64,000 nt of DNA, taken from assembly GCF_016863435.1 (NCBI RefSeq), contig NZ_BOOW01000015.1, positions 62,001-126,000 of the forward strand, read 5' to 3'. Numbering within the stretch: the stretch's first letter is position 1; every line of letters starts with the position of its first letter. Made by a program: the position numbers and the translations under genes. The notes beneath the pieces are model-generated. The model saw only the letters and a program-made list of their open reading frames with translations. It was not told the DNA's origin and searched no databases. The DNA is from Sinosporangium siamense. Lineage in GTDB: Bacteria; Actinomycetota; Actinomycetes; Streptosporangiales; Streptosporangiaceae. Positions 7,120 through 15,065 of the stretch are shown piece after piece.

Positions 7120-8895
7120 ATGGCACATGATCCTCTAGGTGTGGCCCCAAACGACGACGCAGGCGTAACCATCCGAGTTCTGCTTACCGAACCGCTGCTA
7201 CACGGTCGCGTGGTGGCTGGCCGCGCTGAGCTTGACCGAATGGTCACATGGTGTCTTCCGCTCTCCGAGCTTCATTTCTCTTCCGACCTCTCAGGTGTGG
7301 CCGTTCACGCACCGGCCACGGCATTCACCTCTCCCGCCCAAACAGAGACGCTTATCAAAGATCTCGCCAGGCTCCATGCCTCGGCATTGCTCGTCTGGCC
7401 GCCTCCGGGCGAGGCGGCGCCAGACCTCACCGTCGCGGCGCGGGCGGCGGGCAAGGCGGGGGTGCCGATCATCGAGCTCCGCCCGGAAGCCGACTACCGG
7501 ACGGTCAGCCGGCTGGTGGCGGGGAAGACGCTGGCCCAGACGTCGCACGTTCTTCAATACGGCGATCACGTGCACCGGGCTCTGGCGGAGGTGCTGGCCC
7601 GGGGATCGGGCATTCCCGCGATGGCGAGGGCCATCACCGGCCTGTCGCACTGCCCGGTCATGGTGGTCGCCGCGAGTGGTGAGCTCCTGGCCGCCTCGGG
7701 GTTCGGCTCCGCGAAGAAGGCGGCCGAGGCCGGGCGGTTGCTCACCGAGAACCTCGCGTCGCTCCGCGGCGGGTCGTGGGCCGGCACCGGACCGTTCGAG
7801 CTGGAGCTCGTCTCCGAGCAGCCGGCGCGGGAGTTCGCCGCAGACGGCGCAGAGCGGCCGGTCCGTGCGCTGGGCGCCGCGATCGTGTTCGGCGGAGAGC
7901 TCTACGGGTGGCTGCTCCTCATCGAGCCGTCAGGGCCACTCGACGATCACGACCTGGCTCACCAGCGCGTGATAGCAGAGCATGGGGCGACGCTGACCGG
8001 CTCTGAGATGCTCCGCTTACATTCCATCGAGGTCGCGGAGGAACGCGCCCGGGGCGACTTCGTCGACTGCCTGATCCACAGGCGCTTCGCCGATCAATAC
8101 GAACTGCAGGCCCGGGCCCGCCACCACAGGTTCGACGTCGATCGGTCCTACGCGGTGTACGTGGTCACCGCGGCCGCGCTGACCGTGGGGCGCCGTGATC
8201 CGGGCTACATGTCAGCCATGATGCGGATCATTCACGCGATCGAACCTCCGGATGAGCGCAGGACACTCGCCGCGCCGGTCGGCACCTCCATCGTGGTCAT
8301 CCTGCGGCTCCCGAAGTCGCCGGCGGAGCTGCGGGACTCGCTGCGGGAGCAGCCTGCCGTCGCGCAATATGCCCACCAGCTTCACCGGGCACTGCGCGGC
8401 AAGACCGGAGAGGATCTGCGCATCACCTATGGCCAGTCCGGGCATGGCGCGCAAGGAGTCGCGGCGGGCTACTACGAGGCGCAGGTGGCCATGGGGCTCG
8501 CCCGCCGCACGGGGGCGGCGCCGGTCTGCGGCTACGGCGACCTCCGCATCTTCGCCGCGATCAAAGACGTGGCCGCGAGCGACGAGGGGAGGGCGTTCGC
8601 GCGCGAGACGCTGGGAGCGCTCCGCCGGGTGCGCAGCCAGACCGGTGACCTGGAACAGATCGTGCTCGCCTACATCAAGGCGTCGGGCAATCTGAACGCC
8701 GCGGCGCGCAGCCTGAATCTCCATCGCAACACGATGTTGTACAAGCTGGAGCGGGCTTCGCGCGCACTCCGCATGGACATCCGGCTGGCCGACACTCAGT
8801 TCATGGTGTGGCTCGCCCACCACATCGACATCCTGGCCTCGGTGACGGGCACCATGTCCGACGAACTCGCTCCGCCGGGTGACGACCATCCGTGA
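7120..8895 (+). CDS. PucR/CdaR-type helix-turn-helix transcriptional regulator
   Basis: I place the start at ATG 7120, with GGGA 9 nt upstream; in-frame starts at 7060, 7102 and 7105 are possible. The product is about 591 residues. The N-terminal PucR domain is recognisable (VLLTEPLLHGRVVAGRAEL). A GAF-like middle and a CdaR-type GGDEF-like region (ITYGQSGHGAQGVAAGYYEA) follow, and the protein ends with the C-terminal HTH: YIKASGNLNAAARSLNLHRN, TMLYKLERA. These proteins sense purine breakdown products, sugar acids or amino acids and regulate nearby catabolic genes. It converges with the oxygenase operon end (10-nt gap) and diverges from the GlcG/HbpS gene, so it is the likely regulator of this island. 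Confidence 0.88.
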   Translation: MAHDPLGVAPNDDAGVTIRVLLTEPLLHGRVVAGRAELDRMVTWCLPLSELHFSSDLSGVAVHAPATAFTSPAQTETLIKDLARLHASALLVWPPPGEAAPDLTVAARAAGKAGVPIIELRPEADYRTVSRLVAGKTLAQTSHVLQYGDHVHRALAEVLARGSGIPAMARAITGLSHCPVMVVAASGELLAASGFGSAKKAAEAGRLLTENLASLRGGSWAGTGPFELELVSEQPAREFAADGAERPVRALGAAIVFGGELYGWLLLIEPSGPLDDHDLAHQRVIAEHGATLTGSEMLRLHSIEVAEERARGDFVDCLIHRRFADQYELQARARHHRFDVDRSYAVYVVTAAALTVGRRDPGYMSAMMRIIHAIEPPDERRTLAAPVGTSIVVILRLPKSPAELRDSLREQPAVAQYAHQLHRALRGKTGEDLRITYGQSGHGAQGVAAGYYEAQVAMGLARRTGAAPVCGYGDLRIFAAIKDVAASDEGRAFARETLGALRRVRSQTGDLEQIVLAYIKASGNLNAAARSLNLHRNTMLYKLERASRALRMDIRLADTQFMVWLAHHIDILASVTGTMSDELAPPGDDHP

Positions 8896-8905
8896 TCCGG
8901 GGGAG

Positions 8906-10228
8906 CTAGACGGTTTGCTCGCCGTCCGCCGCCGGATCGGGGCCGGCGAACGAGCCCAGCAGCCCGGCGACCGCCACAGCGGCGCCCGCGAGGAAAACAA
9001 GGCCGAACGCGGGTGCTCGATCGATCACGCCGGCGGCCCATGCCGTACCCAGCACCGCCCCGCCGAATCTCGTCAGGTTGAACAGGCCGAGTCCGGCCCC
9101 GAGCCGGCCGGCGCGTGAGCGCGTCGCGCCTATCGCCGCCGGGGTCTGCACGAAGGCGATGCCGGCGCCGACGGTCACGAGTGCGCCCATGAGCAGGGGC
9201 AGGTGAGGCTCCGCGGTGCTGAGGACGACGGCGGAGAGGACCTGACCGGCGATCAGGATCACCAGCCCCAGGCGAAGTGCGAATCTGGCGCCCGCACGCT
9301 CCAGCGTGACGCCCGCGACAGGGGCGAGCACCACCATGGCCAGGGGAACGCCCAGCATCATCGCCCCCGTCGCCTGGGCGCTGACGCCGTGCTCGCCTAT
9401 CAGGTAGAGCGGCATCGCCAGCAGGGTCGCACCCAGGCAGAACATCTGAGCTGAGACGGCCAGACATGAGCGTAGGTAGCGGGACTCCACGACGAGGCGC
9501 GGGGGGAGGAACGGCTCGGCGTGGCGGCGTTCGACCACCACGAACACCACGAGTGTCAGCACTGCGAGGAACGCCCCCGCCCACACGGCAGGTGATCGTG
9601 TTCCCACCGCGGCGGCCGCCGACATGGTGCCGAGTGCGAGAAACGAGGTAAGCGTGAGGAGTGTCGCCCCGGCCCATTCCAGCGGAATCGCACGCGGCCG
9701 GCTCTTCGGCAGGAGCGCGAAGGCGAGCACCAGCCCGGCGAGGGACAGGAGTGCGACGGGCCAGAACACCGCCCGCCAGCCGAACCAGGCCGCGAGGACG
9801 CCGCCGAGGGCGGGACTGGCCGCCTGGCCGAGGCCGTTCGCCGCGGCCCACGCCGCCAGCGCCCGGCCACGGCGAGGCCCGTCGGCGCCCTCGCTGATCA
9901 AGGCCATGACCGTGGGCAGGATCGCCGCCGTGGCCACACCCTGCACGACTCTGCAGGCGACCAGGAGCGGCAAGGCGGGCGCCGCGGCGGCGGCGGCCGA
10001 GCCGGCTCCCAGAACGAGTAGTGCGAGGCAGAAGAGCCGGCGGTGCCCTACGCGGTCACCCAGCCATCCCGCGATCGGCAGTAGCACCGCGAAGGGCAAC
10101 GTGAATGCCGTGATGACCAGTGATCCCGCCGCGAGCGACACGTCCAGGTCGCCGATGAGCAGGGGCATCGGAACGTTGACGATGTTACTGGCCAGCGTGG
10201 CGGTGAAGGTGGCCAGCAGGAGCGGCAC
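8906..10228 (-). CDS. MFS transporter
   Basis: The 440-residue GTG-initiated protein has about 12-14 membrane helices. The MFS loop 2-3 motif is present as GWLGDRVGHRRLFCLALLVL and motif C-like glycine spacing as GLGQAASPALGGVLAAWFGW, which suggests a drug:H+ antiporter (DHA) relative. It is the last gene of the minus-strand oxygenase block, 38 nt after the Rieske ferredoxin gene. It may export a product or import the substrate of the pathway; direction cannot be told from sequence. Confidence 0.85.
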   Translation of the reverse strand: MPLLLATFTATLASNIVNVPMPLLIGDLDVSLAAGSLVITAFTLPFAVLLPIAGWLGDRVGHRRLFCLALLVLGAGSAAAAAAPALPLLVACRVVQGVATAAILPTVMALISEGADGPRRGRALAAWAAANGLGQAASPALGGVLAAWFGWRAVFWPVALLSLAGLVLAFALLPKSRPRAIPLEWAGATLLTLTSFLALGTMSAAAAVGTRSPAVWAGAFLAVLTLVVFVVVERRHAEPFLPPRLVVESRYLRSCLAVSAQMFCLGATLLAMPLYLIGEHGVSAQATGAMMLGVPLAMVVLAPVAGVTLERAGARFALRLGLVILIAGQVLSAVVLSTAEPHLPLLMGALVTVGAGIAFVQTPAAIGATRSRAGRLGAGLGLFNLTRFGGAVLGTAWAAGVIDRAPAFGLVFLAGAAVAVAGLLGSFAGPDPAADGEQTV

Positions 10229-10266
10229 CAGTGCCGCCCGTCTCCAGTGGTCCGGCCGCGGAGCCT

Positions 10267-10632
10267 TCAGCCGGTCACCTCCGGGGCACGCCCGCGACGG
10301 GGGATGTGGGAGGAGGCGGCGTCCTCCGGCAGCTGTACGAAGATCTCGCCGTTCTCCTCCTTCGACGGATAGACCCGAATGGGTTTGGTCGCCGGGGGAG
10401 TGATCGGCTCACCGGAGTCGTAGTCGAACACGCTGCCGTGACATGAGCACAGGAGGCCGTCCGCGGTCGCCAGGCCCGAGGACAGCAGGCAGTCGAGGTG
10501 GGTGCAGTAGTTCGACATGATGTGGACGTGGCCCTCCCAGCGGGCCACCGCGAGCTCGATCTCGTCGACGAAGAATCGGCGTACGACGCCCTCGGGCACC
10601 TGACCCGATCGAGCGACACGCTGGTAATCCAT
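10267..10632 (-). CDS. Rieske [2Fe-2S] ferredoxin-type protein
   Basis: The 121-residue soluble protein carries one Rieske site: C43-x-H45 in CTHLDC and C62-x2-H65 in CSCHGS, spaced as in ferredoxins of oxygenase systems. Such proteins pass single electrons from an FAD reductase to an oxygenase. Its gene lies directly after the FAD reductase gene (9-nt gap), so the two are likely redox partners. A second, different Rieske protein is encoded just upstream of the reductase. The nearby oxidase candidate is the diiron protein at 12280-13002, not a Rieske-type ring hydroxylase, which is absent here. Confidence 0.9.
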   Translation of the reverse strand: MDYQRVARSGQVPEGVVRRFFVDEIELAVARWEGHVHIMSNYCTHLDCLLSSGLATADGLLCSCHGSVFDYDSGEPITPPATKPIRVYPSKEENGEIFVQLPEDAASSHIPRRGRAPEVTG

Positions 10633-10641
10633 CAGAGTCTC

Positions 10642-11862
10642 CTAGTGAGTGGCTGCCGACAGGTCGGCGAGGTCGACGTTCTCGTCGCGGAGTCCTGCGG
10701 GGTCGGGCATGGCACGGGCGGAGATCATCTGTCTGGCCACGGCGATGTCGCCGCCCCTGTCGACCGCGAACGCGGCTCGCAGGACGCCGTTGTGCAGATA
10801 GAAGGCGGTGAAGTCGAAGCTGTCGGCCTGCCCGCGGACGACGATCTCATCGCATCCGTGCCCGTGTCCGACGTGCTGGAGGTTGCGGCCGAACTGGTCG
10901 GACCAGAACCAGTGCGGAGCCGTGTAGGCGATGCGCTCACCAAGGATGTTTTTGGCGGCGGCCATGCCCTGACCGTTCGCGTTGTCGAAATGCTCCACGC
11001 GCAGGTGCCGCTCGAAGAGCGGGTGGTAGTGGCGGGCCACGTCTCCCGCCGCGAAGACGCCCGCCACGCCTGTCCGGCAGTGTTCGTCGACGACGACGCC
11101 GTTGTTCAGCTCCACTCCCGAGCCGATGAGGGGCTCCACGTTGGGCACCACACCCACAGCGATCACGACCACGTCGGCTTCTATCGCGCGGCCGGCCGTG
11201 GTCGTGACGACCGCGGCGTCCGCCGTCTCCATGTACTTCTCGACCGTCTCGCCGGTGCGGAGATCGACGCCGTGTTCGCGTTGCAGGGCGGCGCACACCT
11301 CGCCCATACGGCGGCCGAGGACATGCCCCAGCGGATGATCGGCGCGCTCAAGCACTGTGACGGACGCACCCAGTTCGCGGGCGGTGGACGCCACCTCGGC
11401 GCCGATGAATCCGGCGCCTATCACGAGCACGTGAGCACCTGGCCGGAGATCGGCGCCCAGCCGGTTGGCGTCGGCAAGTGTGCGGAGATAGCGCACACGC
11501 TCACCCTCGACGCCGGGCAGTCTGCGGGGCCGGGTGCCGGTGGCCACCAGCAGCGCGTCGGCCTCCAGGAGGGTCCCGTCGGCCAGCTCCACCGACCGTG
11601 ACCCCCGATGCACTTTGCGCACGTGCGCGCCCAGGCGCAGGCCGACCTCGTTGCGGTCACACCAATCCTCGGTGAGCAGCCACAGGCCGTCCTCGCCCTC
11701 CCGCCCTGAGAGGTAATCCTTGGACAGCGGAGGACGTTGGTAGGGGCGCACGGCTTCTTCGCCGACCACCGTGATCCGGCCGCCGAGACCGCGCCGTCTC
11801 AGCGTGCGTGCCGCGACCGCGGCGGTCTGGCCCGCACCGACTATGATCACCGATTCGGTCAT
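10642..11862 (-). CDS. FAD/NAD(P)-dependent ferredoxin reductase
   Basis: The ATG at 11862 overlaps the stop of the upstream Rieske gene (TGATG) and has GAGGAG upstream. The 406-residue product has an N-terminal FAD Rossmann motif (IIVGAGQTAAVAARTLR), the class signature RPYQRPPLSKDYL of rubredoxin/ferredoxin/putidaredoxin reductases, an NAD(P) Rossmann motif (VLVIGAGFIGAEVASTA) and the late ADVVVIAVGVVPN and GVFAAGDVA segments. It would take electrons from NAD(P)H and reduce the Rieske proteins on either side. Overlapping genes imply translational coupling and a common complex. Confidence 0.92.
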   Translation of the reverse strand: MTESVIIVGAGQTAAVAARTLRRRGLGGRITVVGEEAVRPYQRPPLSKDYLSGREGEDGLWLLTEDWCDRNEVGLRLGAHVRKVHRGSRSVELADGTLLEADALLVATGTRPRRLPGVEGERVRYLRTLADANRLGADLRPGAHVLVIGAGFIGAEVASTARELGASVTVLERADHPLGHVLGRRMGEVCAALQREHGVDLRTGETVEKYMETADAAVVTTTAGRAIEADVVVIAVGVVPNVEPLIGSGVELNNGVVVDEHCRTGVAGVFAAGDVARHYHPLFERHLRVEHFDNANGQGMAAAKNILGERIAYTAPHWFWSDQFGRNLQHVGHGHGCDEIVVRGQADSFDFTAFYLHNGVLRAAFAVDRGGDIAVARQMISARAMPDPAGLRDENVDLADLSAATH

Positions 11863-12194
11863 CACCGCTCCTCGGAGGTAAGCGCGCGAGGGCTGGGGTT
11901 CACGAAAACCGCACCCTGTTCGATTCGCACGTCGTAGGTGGGCTGACACTCCTCACGGTCCGCCGCGCGGCCGGTTTGAGGATCGAAGGCCCATTGGTGG
12001 CCGGGACAGATGATCTGACCGTTCAGCACCGTGCCCTTGGTCAGCGAGCGCTGCTTGTGCACGCAGACATCGCTCACGGCGTATACCGTGCCGCCGATCA
12101 GGAACAGGCCGATCTGCTGTGTACCGACCACGACGAGCTTGCGTTTGCGCCGCGCCAGCTCCTCAAGGGATGCGACTTCCACCCAGCTTCCCAA
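11862..12194 (-). CDS. NirD-like Rieske [2Fe-2S] protein
   Basis: The 110-residue protein carries Rieske ligands C44-x-H46 (DVCVHKQ) and C63-x2-H66 (ICPGHQW). The short chain and the CPGHQWAFD plus TGRAAD pattern resemble NirD and biphenyl-dioxygenase-type ferredoxins. It is translationally coupled to the FAD reductase through a one-base overlap. Two Rieske proteins around one reductase is unusual; one may serve the diiron oxidase and the other a different acceptor. It lies 85 nt behind the diiron oxidase gene in the same direction. Confidence 0.88.
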   Translation of the reverse strand: MGSWVEVASLEELARRKRKLVVVGTQQIGLFLIGGTVYAVSDVCVHKQRSLTKGTVLNGQIICPGHQWAFDPQTGRAADREECQPTYDVRIEQGAVFVNPSPRALTSEER

Positions 12195-12279
12195 CGTCTT
12201 ACCTCGGTCTCGCGGTGTCTCATGCGGATGGTGTCCGGTTCACCGGCGCCGGGCCCGCGGCCCGGCACCGGTGAGTGCG

Positions 12280-13002
12280 CTATGCGCCGACGAGGTCCGA
12301 CTTGACATAGTGGTTGTAGAGCCCCTCGGTGTACGAGTAGCGCATTTCAGCGCCGTAGCGGCACATCTGCAGGCTGCGCTGCTGTAGCTCGGGCGTCGTG
12401 GCGTGGTCCAGCACGATCTGGTAGCCACGCTCCCCGTGCACCTCGTCGGAGGTGATGTGCAGGTCGAAGAACTCGATCTCGTCCTCGGTGAAGCCGTAGA
12501 CCTCGCGCAGCGGCACGATCTGCTTGCGGTAGATGGCCGGAACCTGCGATTCGAGCCCCACCACGAGCGCGGCCGTGGCCACCACGAAGTGTTCGCGCAT
12601 CGCGACGGCGTAGCACCAGGACTGCAGACCGCGCGTGATCGGGTTCATGTTCGACGGGTCCTCGACCCGCTCACGGGTGGTTCCGCAGGCCTCGGCGAAC
12701 CGGATGAGAAGATCGGTGTGCCTGATGTCGGCGAGTTCCTCCTCATACATGTTCTGCAGGGTGAAGTCCTTGGCGCCGGTGTACTGATCCGGCGTGTTGG
12801 CGTAGACGTAGGACAGGTAGTCGGCGAACGGCCCGACGTAGTGGTAGTGGTTCTCCGCCCACCGGGCGAAGTGCTCACGCTTGAGCCTGCCCTCCGCCCA
12901 CGCCTTGCTGAAAGAGGCGTCCTTGGCCTGACGGCCCTTGATGGCGTCTTGCAGCGCCTGACGGAAATCCTGCCTCGACAAGAGCTCCGGCTCCGACATC
13001 AT
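12280..13002 (-). CDS. Heme-oxygenase-like diiron oxidase (TenA/PqqC superfamily)
   Basis: The 240-residue all-helical protein belongs to the TenA/PqqC/heme-oxygenase-like fold. A complete diiron ligand set is visible: E88 and H95 (EEELADIRH), E151 (GLESQVP), H182, D186 and H189 (HITSDEVHG). The spacing (E+7 H; H+4 D+3 H) matches that recalled for the diiron protein CADD and relatives such as UndA, BesC and SznF. TenA thiaminases lack these ligands, and PqqC is metal-free. Known members use O2 to cleave C-C bonds, form alkenes or N-oxygenate amino compounds. Reductase and Rieske genes follow in the same operon, giving a plausible electron supply. The start is ATG 13002; a second ATG is the next codon. 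Confidence 0.82.
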   Translation of the reverse strand: MMSEPELLSRQDFRQALQDAIKGRQAKDASFSKAWAEGRLKREHFARWAENHYHYVGPFADYLSYVYANTPDQYTGAKDFTLQNMYEEELADIRHTDLLIRFAEACGTTRERVEDPSNMNPITRGLQSWCYAVAMREHFVVATAALVVGLESQVPAIYRKQIVPLREVYGFTEDEIEFFDLHITSDEVHGERGYQIVLDHATTPELQQRSLQMCRYGAEMRYSYTEGLYNHYVKSDLVGA

Positions 13003-13119
13003 CGGCTCCTTCCCTAACGCACGTAGTGCTTGAAGACTACGAATTTCGGGGATCGTTTCGTACGGTCATCCGGCACAAGGATTCACCGGTCCCGTGTGCA
13101 CTCCACACGGAATTGTGAA

Positions 13120-14577
13120 TCAGTCCGGCGGAGAGACGTAGACGCTCTTCTCTTGTGTGTAAAAGAGCATCATGGAGTCCCCCGCCTGCTCTTTAAACGT
13201 TTGCGTGCTGGATTCCTTAAGTCCGCCGAAGGGCACGTTCACGGCCATGCCAGTGGTGGGCTGATTGATTTTCACCAGCCCGGACTGGCTGCGGCGGGCG
13301 AAGGCCAGGGCACGTCCCAGATCGCGTGTGACGATCGCGGAGGACAGGCCGTAGTCGGTGCTGTTGGCCATGTCGAGCGCCTCGTCGAAGTCCGCGGCGC
13401 GCTGAAAGCCGAGAAGCGGGCCGAAGACCTCTTCCCTGCCCAGGCGCATCCCGGGAGTGAGACCGGCGAATATCGTGGGGCGGACGAAGAGACCGGACTT
13501 CAGTTCCGGGTCGCCGAGACGTTCACCCCCGGTCACCAGTCGCGCCCCCTCTTCACGACCGATGTGTACATAATCGAGGAACTTCCGCATTTGGAAGTCG
13601 GCGGCGAGGGGGCCCATATCGACGCCTTGTCCGAGCCCGTTCCCCACCGTGAGGGCTTCGGTGAGCACGGTGACACGCTCAAGAAGCGGCTCGTAAACGG
13701 CATTGACCGCTATCACCCTGCTCGTGCCCGTGCACGCCTGCCCGCTCAAACCGAAAGCGCCTTTGACGATAATCCTCGCGGCCTGCTCCAGATCCGCGTC
13801 GGGAAGGACCACCACCGGATTCTTGCCGCCCATTTCAAGTTGAACTCGGCGCGACGGCCCGACAGCGGCGTGCACGGCCTGGCCGGCCGGTGTGGAGCCG
13901 GTGAAGGTCACCGCGGCGACACGCGGATCCGCCGCGACCGCCGCTCCCGCGTCGCCTCCGCCCTGGACCAGGGCCAGCGCACGCGGCGGAACTCCCGCGG
14001 CCACAAGCGCCTCCACCAGCCGCTGCGCCAGGAGAGGCGTGACGGGCGAGGGTTTGAACACGACGCCGTTGCCGGCGGCGAGCGCGGGCCCGAGCTTGCG
14101 GGAGGGGATGTTGATCGGAAAATTCCATGGGGTCACGGCCCCCACCACACCCACAGGTTCTGGCCACGTGTAGACCAGCCCGCCGCCCTCGGCGGGATAG
14201 CTCCGCCCGGAGATCCGCAGCCCCTCGGCGGCGTAGAACCGCAGGTTCATCGGAGTGCGCCTGACCTCGACGGACGCCTCGGGCAGCGTTTTTCCCTCTT
14301 CCCGCACCAGTTCCTCGGTCAGTTCCGCGGCACGCTCTTCGAGGAGATCGGCGGCCTTCTCGAGAACTCGGGCCCGATTCTCGGCGGAAGTGCTCGACCA
14401 CTCGGACGCGCCCTCGCCGACCGCCCTCACCGCCGCGTGGACATCGGCGGCGGACGACAGCGGGAAGTCCCCGATCACATCGTCGTCGTCGGCCGGGTTG
14501 CGCCGGGTGAAGGTCTCTCCCGACTGGGCGGGGACCCACCGCCCTCCGATGAAATTGAGTCCACGACGCCGCGTCAT
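13120..14577 (-). CDS. NAD(P)-dependent aldehyde dehydrogenase
   Basis: The 485-residue protein is full length for the ALDH superfamily. Visible catalytic elements: N152 in TPWNFPINIP, K175 in VFKPSPVT, E248 in QLEMGGKNP and the nucleophile C282 in GQACTGTSR. The overall pattern is closest to succinate- or alpha-ketoglutarate-semialdehyde dehydrogenases (FTGSTPAGQAV, NFPINIPSRKLGPALAAGN), so the substrate may be a carboxylated aldehyde; this is inference. Its ATG overlaps the RidA stop by 4 nt (ATGA), so translation is coupled. In context it would oxidise an aldehyde released by the oxidase or the RidA step. Confidence 0.92.
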   Translation of the reverse strand: MTRRRGLNFIGGRWVPAQSGETFTRRNPADDDDVIGDFPLSSAADVHAAVRAVGEGASEWSSTSAENRARVLEKAADLLEERAAELTEELVREEGKTLPEASVEVRRTPMNLRFYAAEGLRISGRSYPAEGGGLVYTWPEPVGVVGAVTPWNFPINIPSRKLGPALAAGNGVVFKPSPVTPLLAQRLVEALVAAGVPPRALALVQGGGDAGAAVAADPRVAAVTFTGSTPAGQAVHAAVGPSRRVQLEMGGKNPVVVLPDADLEQAARIIVKGAFGLSGQACTGTSRVIAVNAVYEPLLERVTVLTEALTVGNGLGQGVDMGPLAADFQMRKFLDYVHIGREEGARLVTGGERLGDPELKSGLFVRPTIFAGLTPGMRLGREEVFGPLLGFQRAADFDEALDMANSTDYGLSSAIVTRDLGRALAFARRSQSGLVKINQPTTGMAVNVPFGGLKESSTQTFKEQAGDSMMLFYTQEKSVYVSPPD

Positions 14578-15065
14578 ACCGGGTTCTCCTTGTCACTTGC
14601 GTGCCGGCCGTAGGCCGCGGTCAGCTCCACTTCCACCGGCGCCCCGCCGGGCAGAGCGCGAACGCCGATCGCGGTGCGCGCCGGGGCGCCCAGCTCGGGA
14701 AGCGCGGCCGCCAGCGCGGCCGACGCACCGTCGGCGACCTTCGACAGGTCGGTGAATCCCTCGGCGCAGGCGATGAAGACGCTCAGCCGCAGGAGCGCAC
14801 GAAGGTGCTTCACCCCTCCTGCCGCGCCGGCCGCCGCCGACAACGCGTTTCTTGCCGCCAGGCCGGCGGCCTGCGCCGCTGCGGCGACACTCACCTCCGC
14901 GCCCACCAGGCCCGTCACCGTGAGTACGCCGTCTCGCCGGGGCGTCATACCGGCGGTGAAGACGAGAGCGGAGCAGGGGACGCGCGGCTGACATGACGCG
15001 GGTACGTAGTCACCCTGCGGTTGAGGCACTCGGGGGAGTGCCGGATCTGTATTCGTCTCAAACAC
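14574..15065 (-). CDS. RidA-family (YjgF/YER057c) protein
   Basis: I chose GTG 15065, which begins the domain (MFETNTDPALPRVPQPQGDY) and overlaps the end of the transferase gene by 8 nt. The 163-residue product has the Rid core: VFTAGMTPRRDGV, VSVAAAAQAAGLAARNALSA, a coupling strand LLRLSVFIACAEGF and the C-terminal PARTAIGVRALPGGAPVEVE, where the Arg is expected to bind carboxylates. It is nearer the atypical RidA subfamilies than archetypal RidA. Rid proteins hydrolyse enamine/imine intermediates, often from PLP or amine-oxidising enzymes. Position between a gamma-glutamyltransferase homologue and an ALDH suggests deamination of an imine intermediate. Confidence 0.85.
   Translation of the reverse strand: MFETNTDPALPRVPQPQGDYVPASCQPRVPCSALVFTAGMTPRRDGVLTVTGLVGAEVSVAAAAQAAGLAARNALSAAAGAAGGVKHLRALLRLSVFIACAEGFTDLSKVADGASAALAAALPELGAPARTAIGVRALPGGAPVEVELTAAYGRHASDKENPV

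Noticed and set aside
13030-14613. 527-residue open frame on the plus strand
   Set aside because: Antisense to the aldehyde dehydrogenase with all catalytic residues intact.
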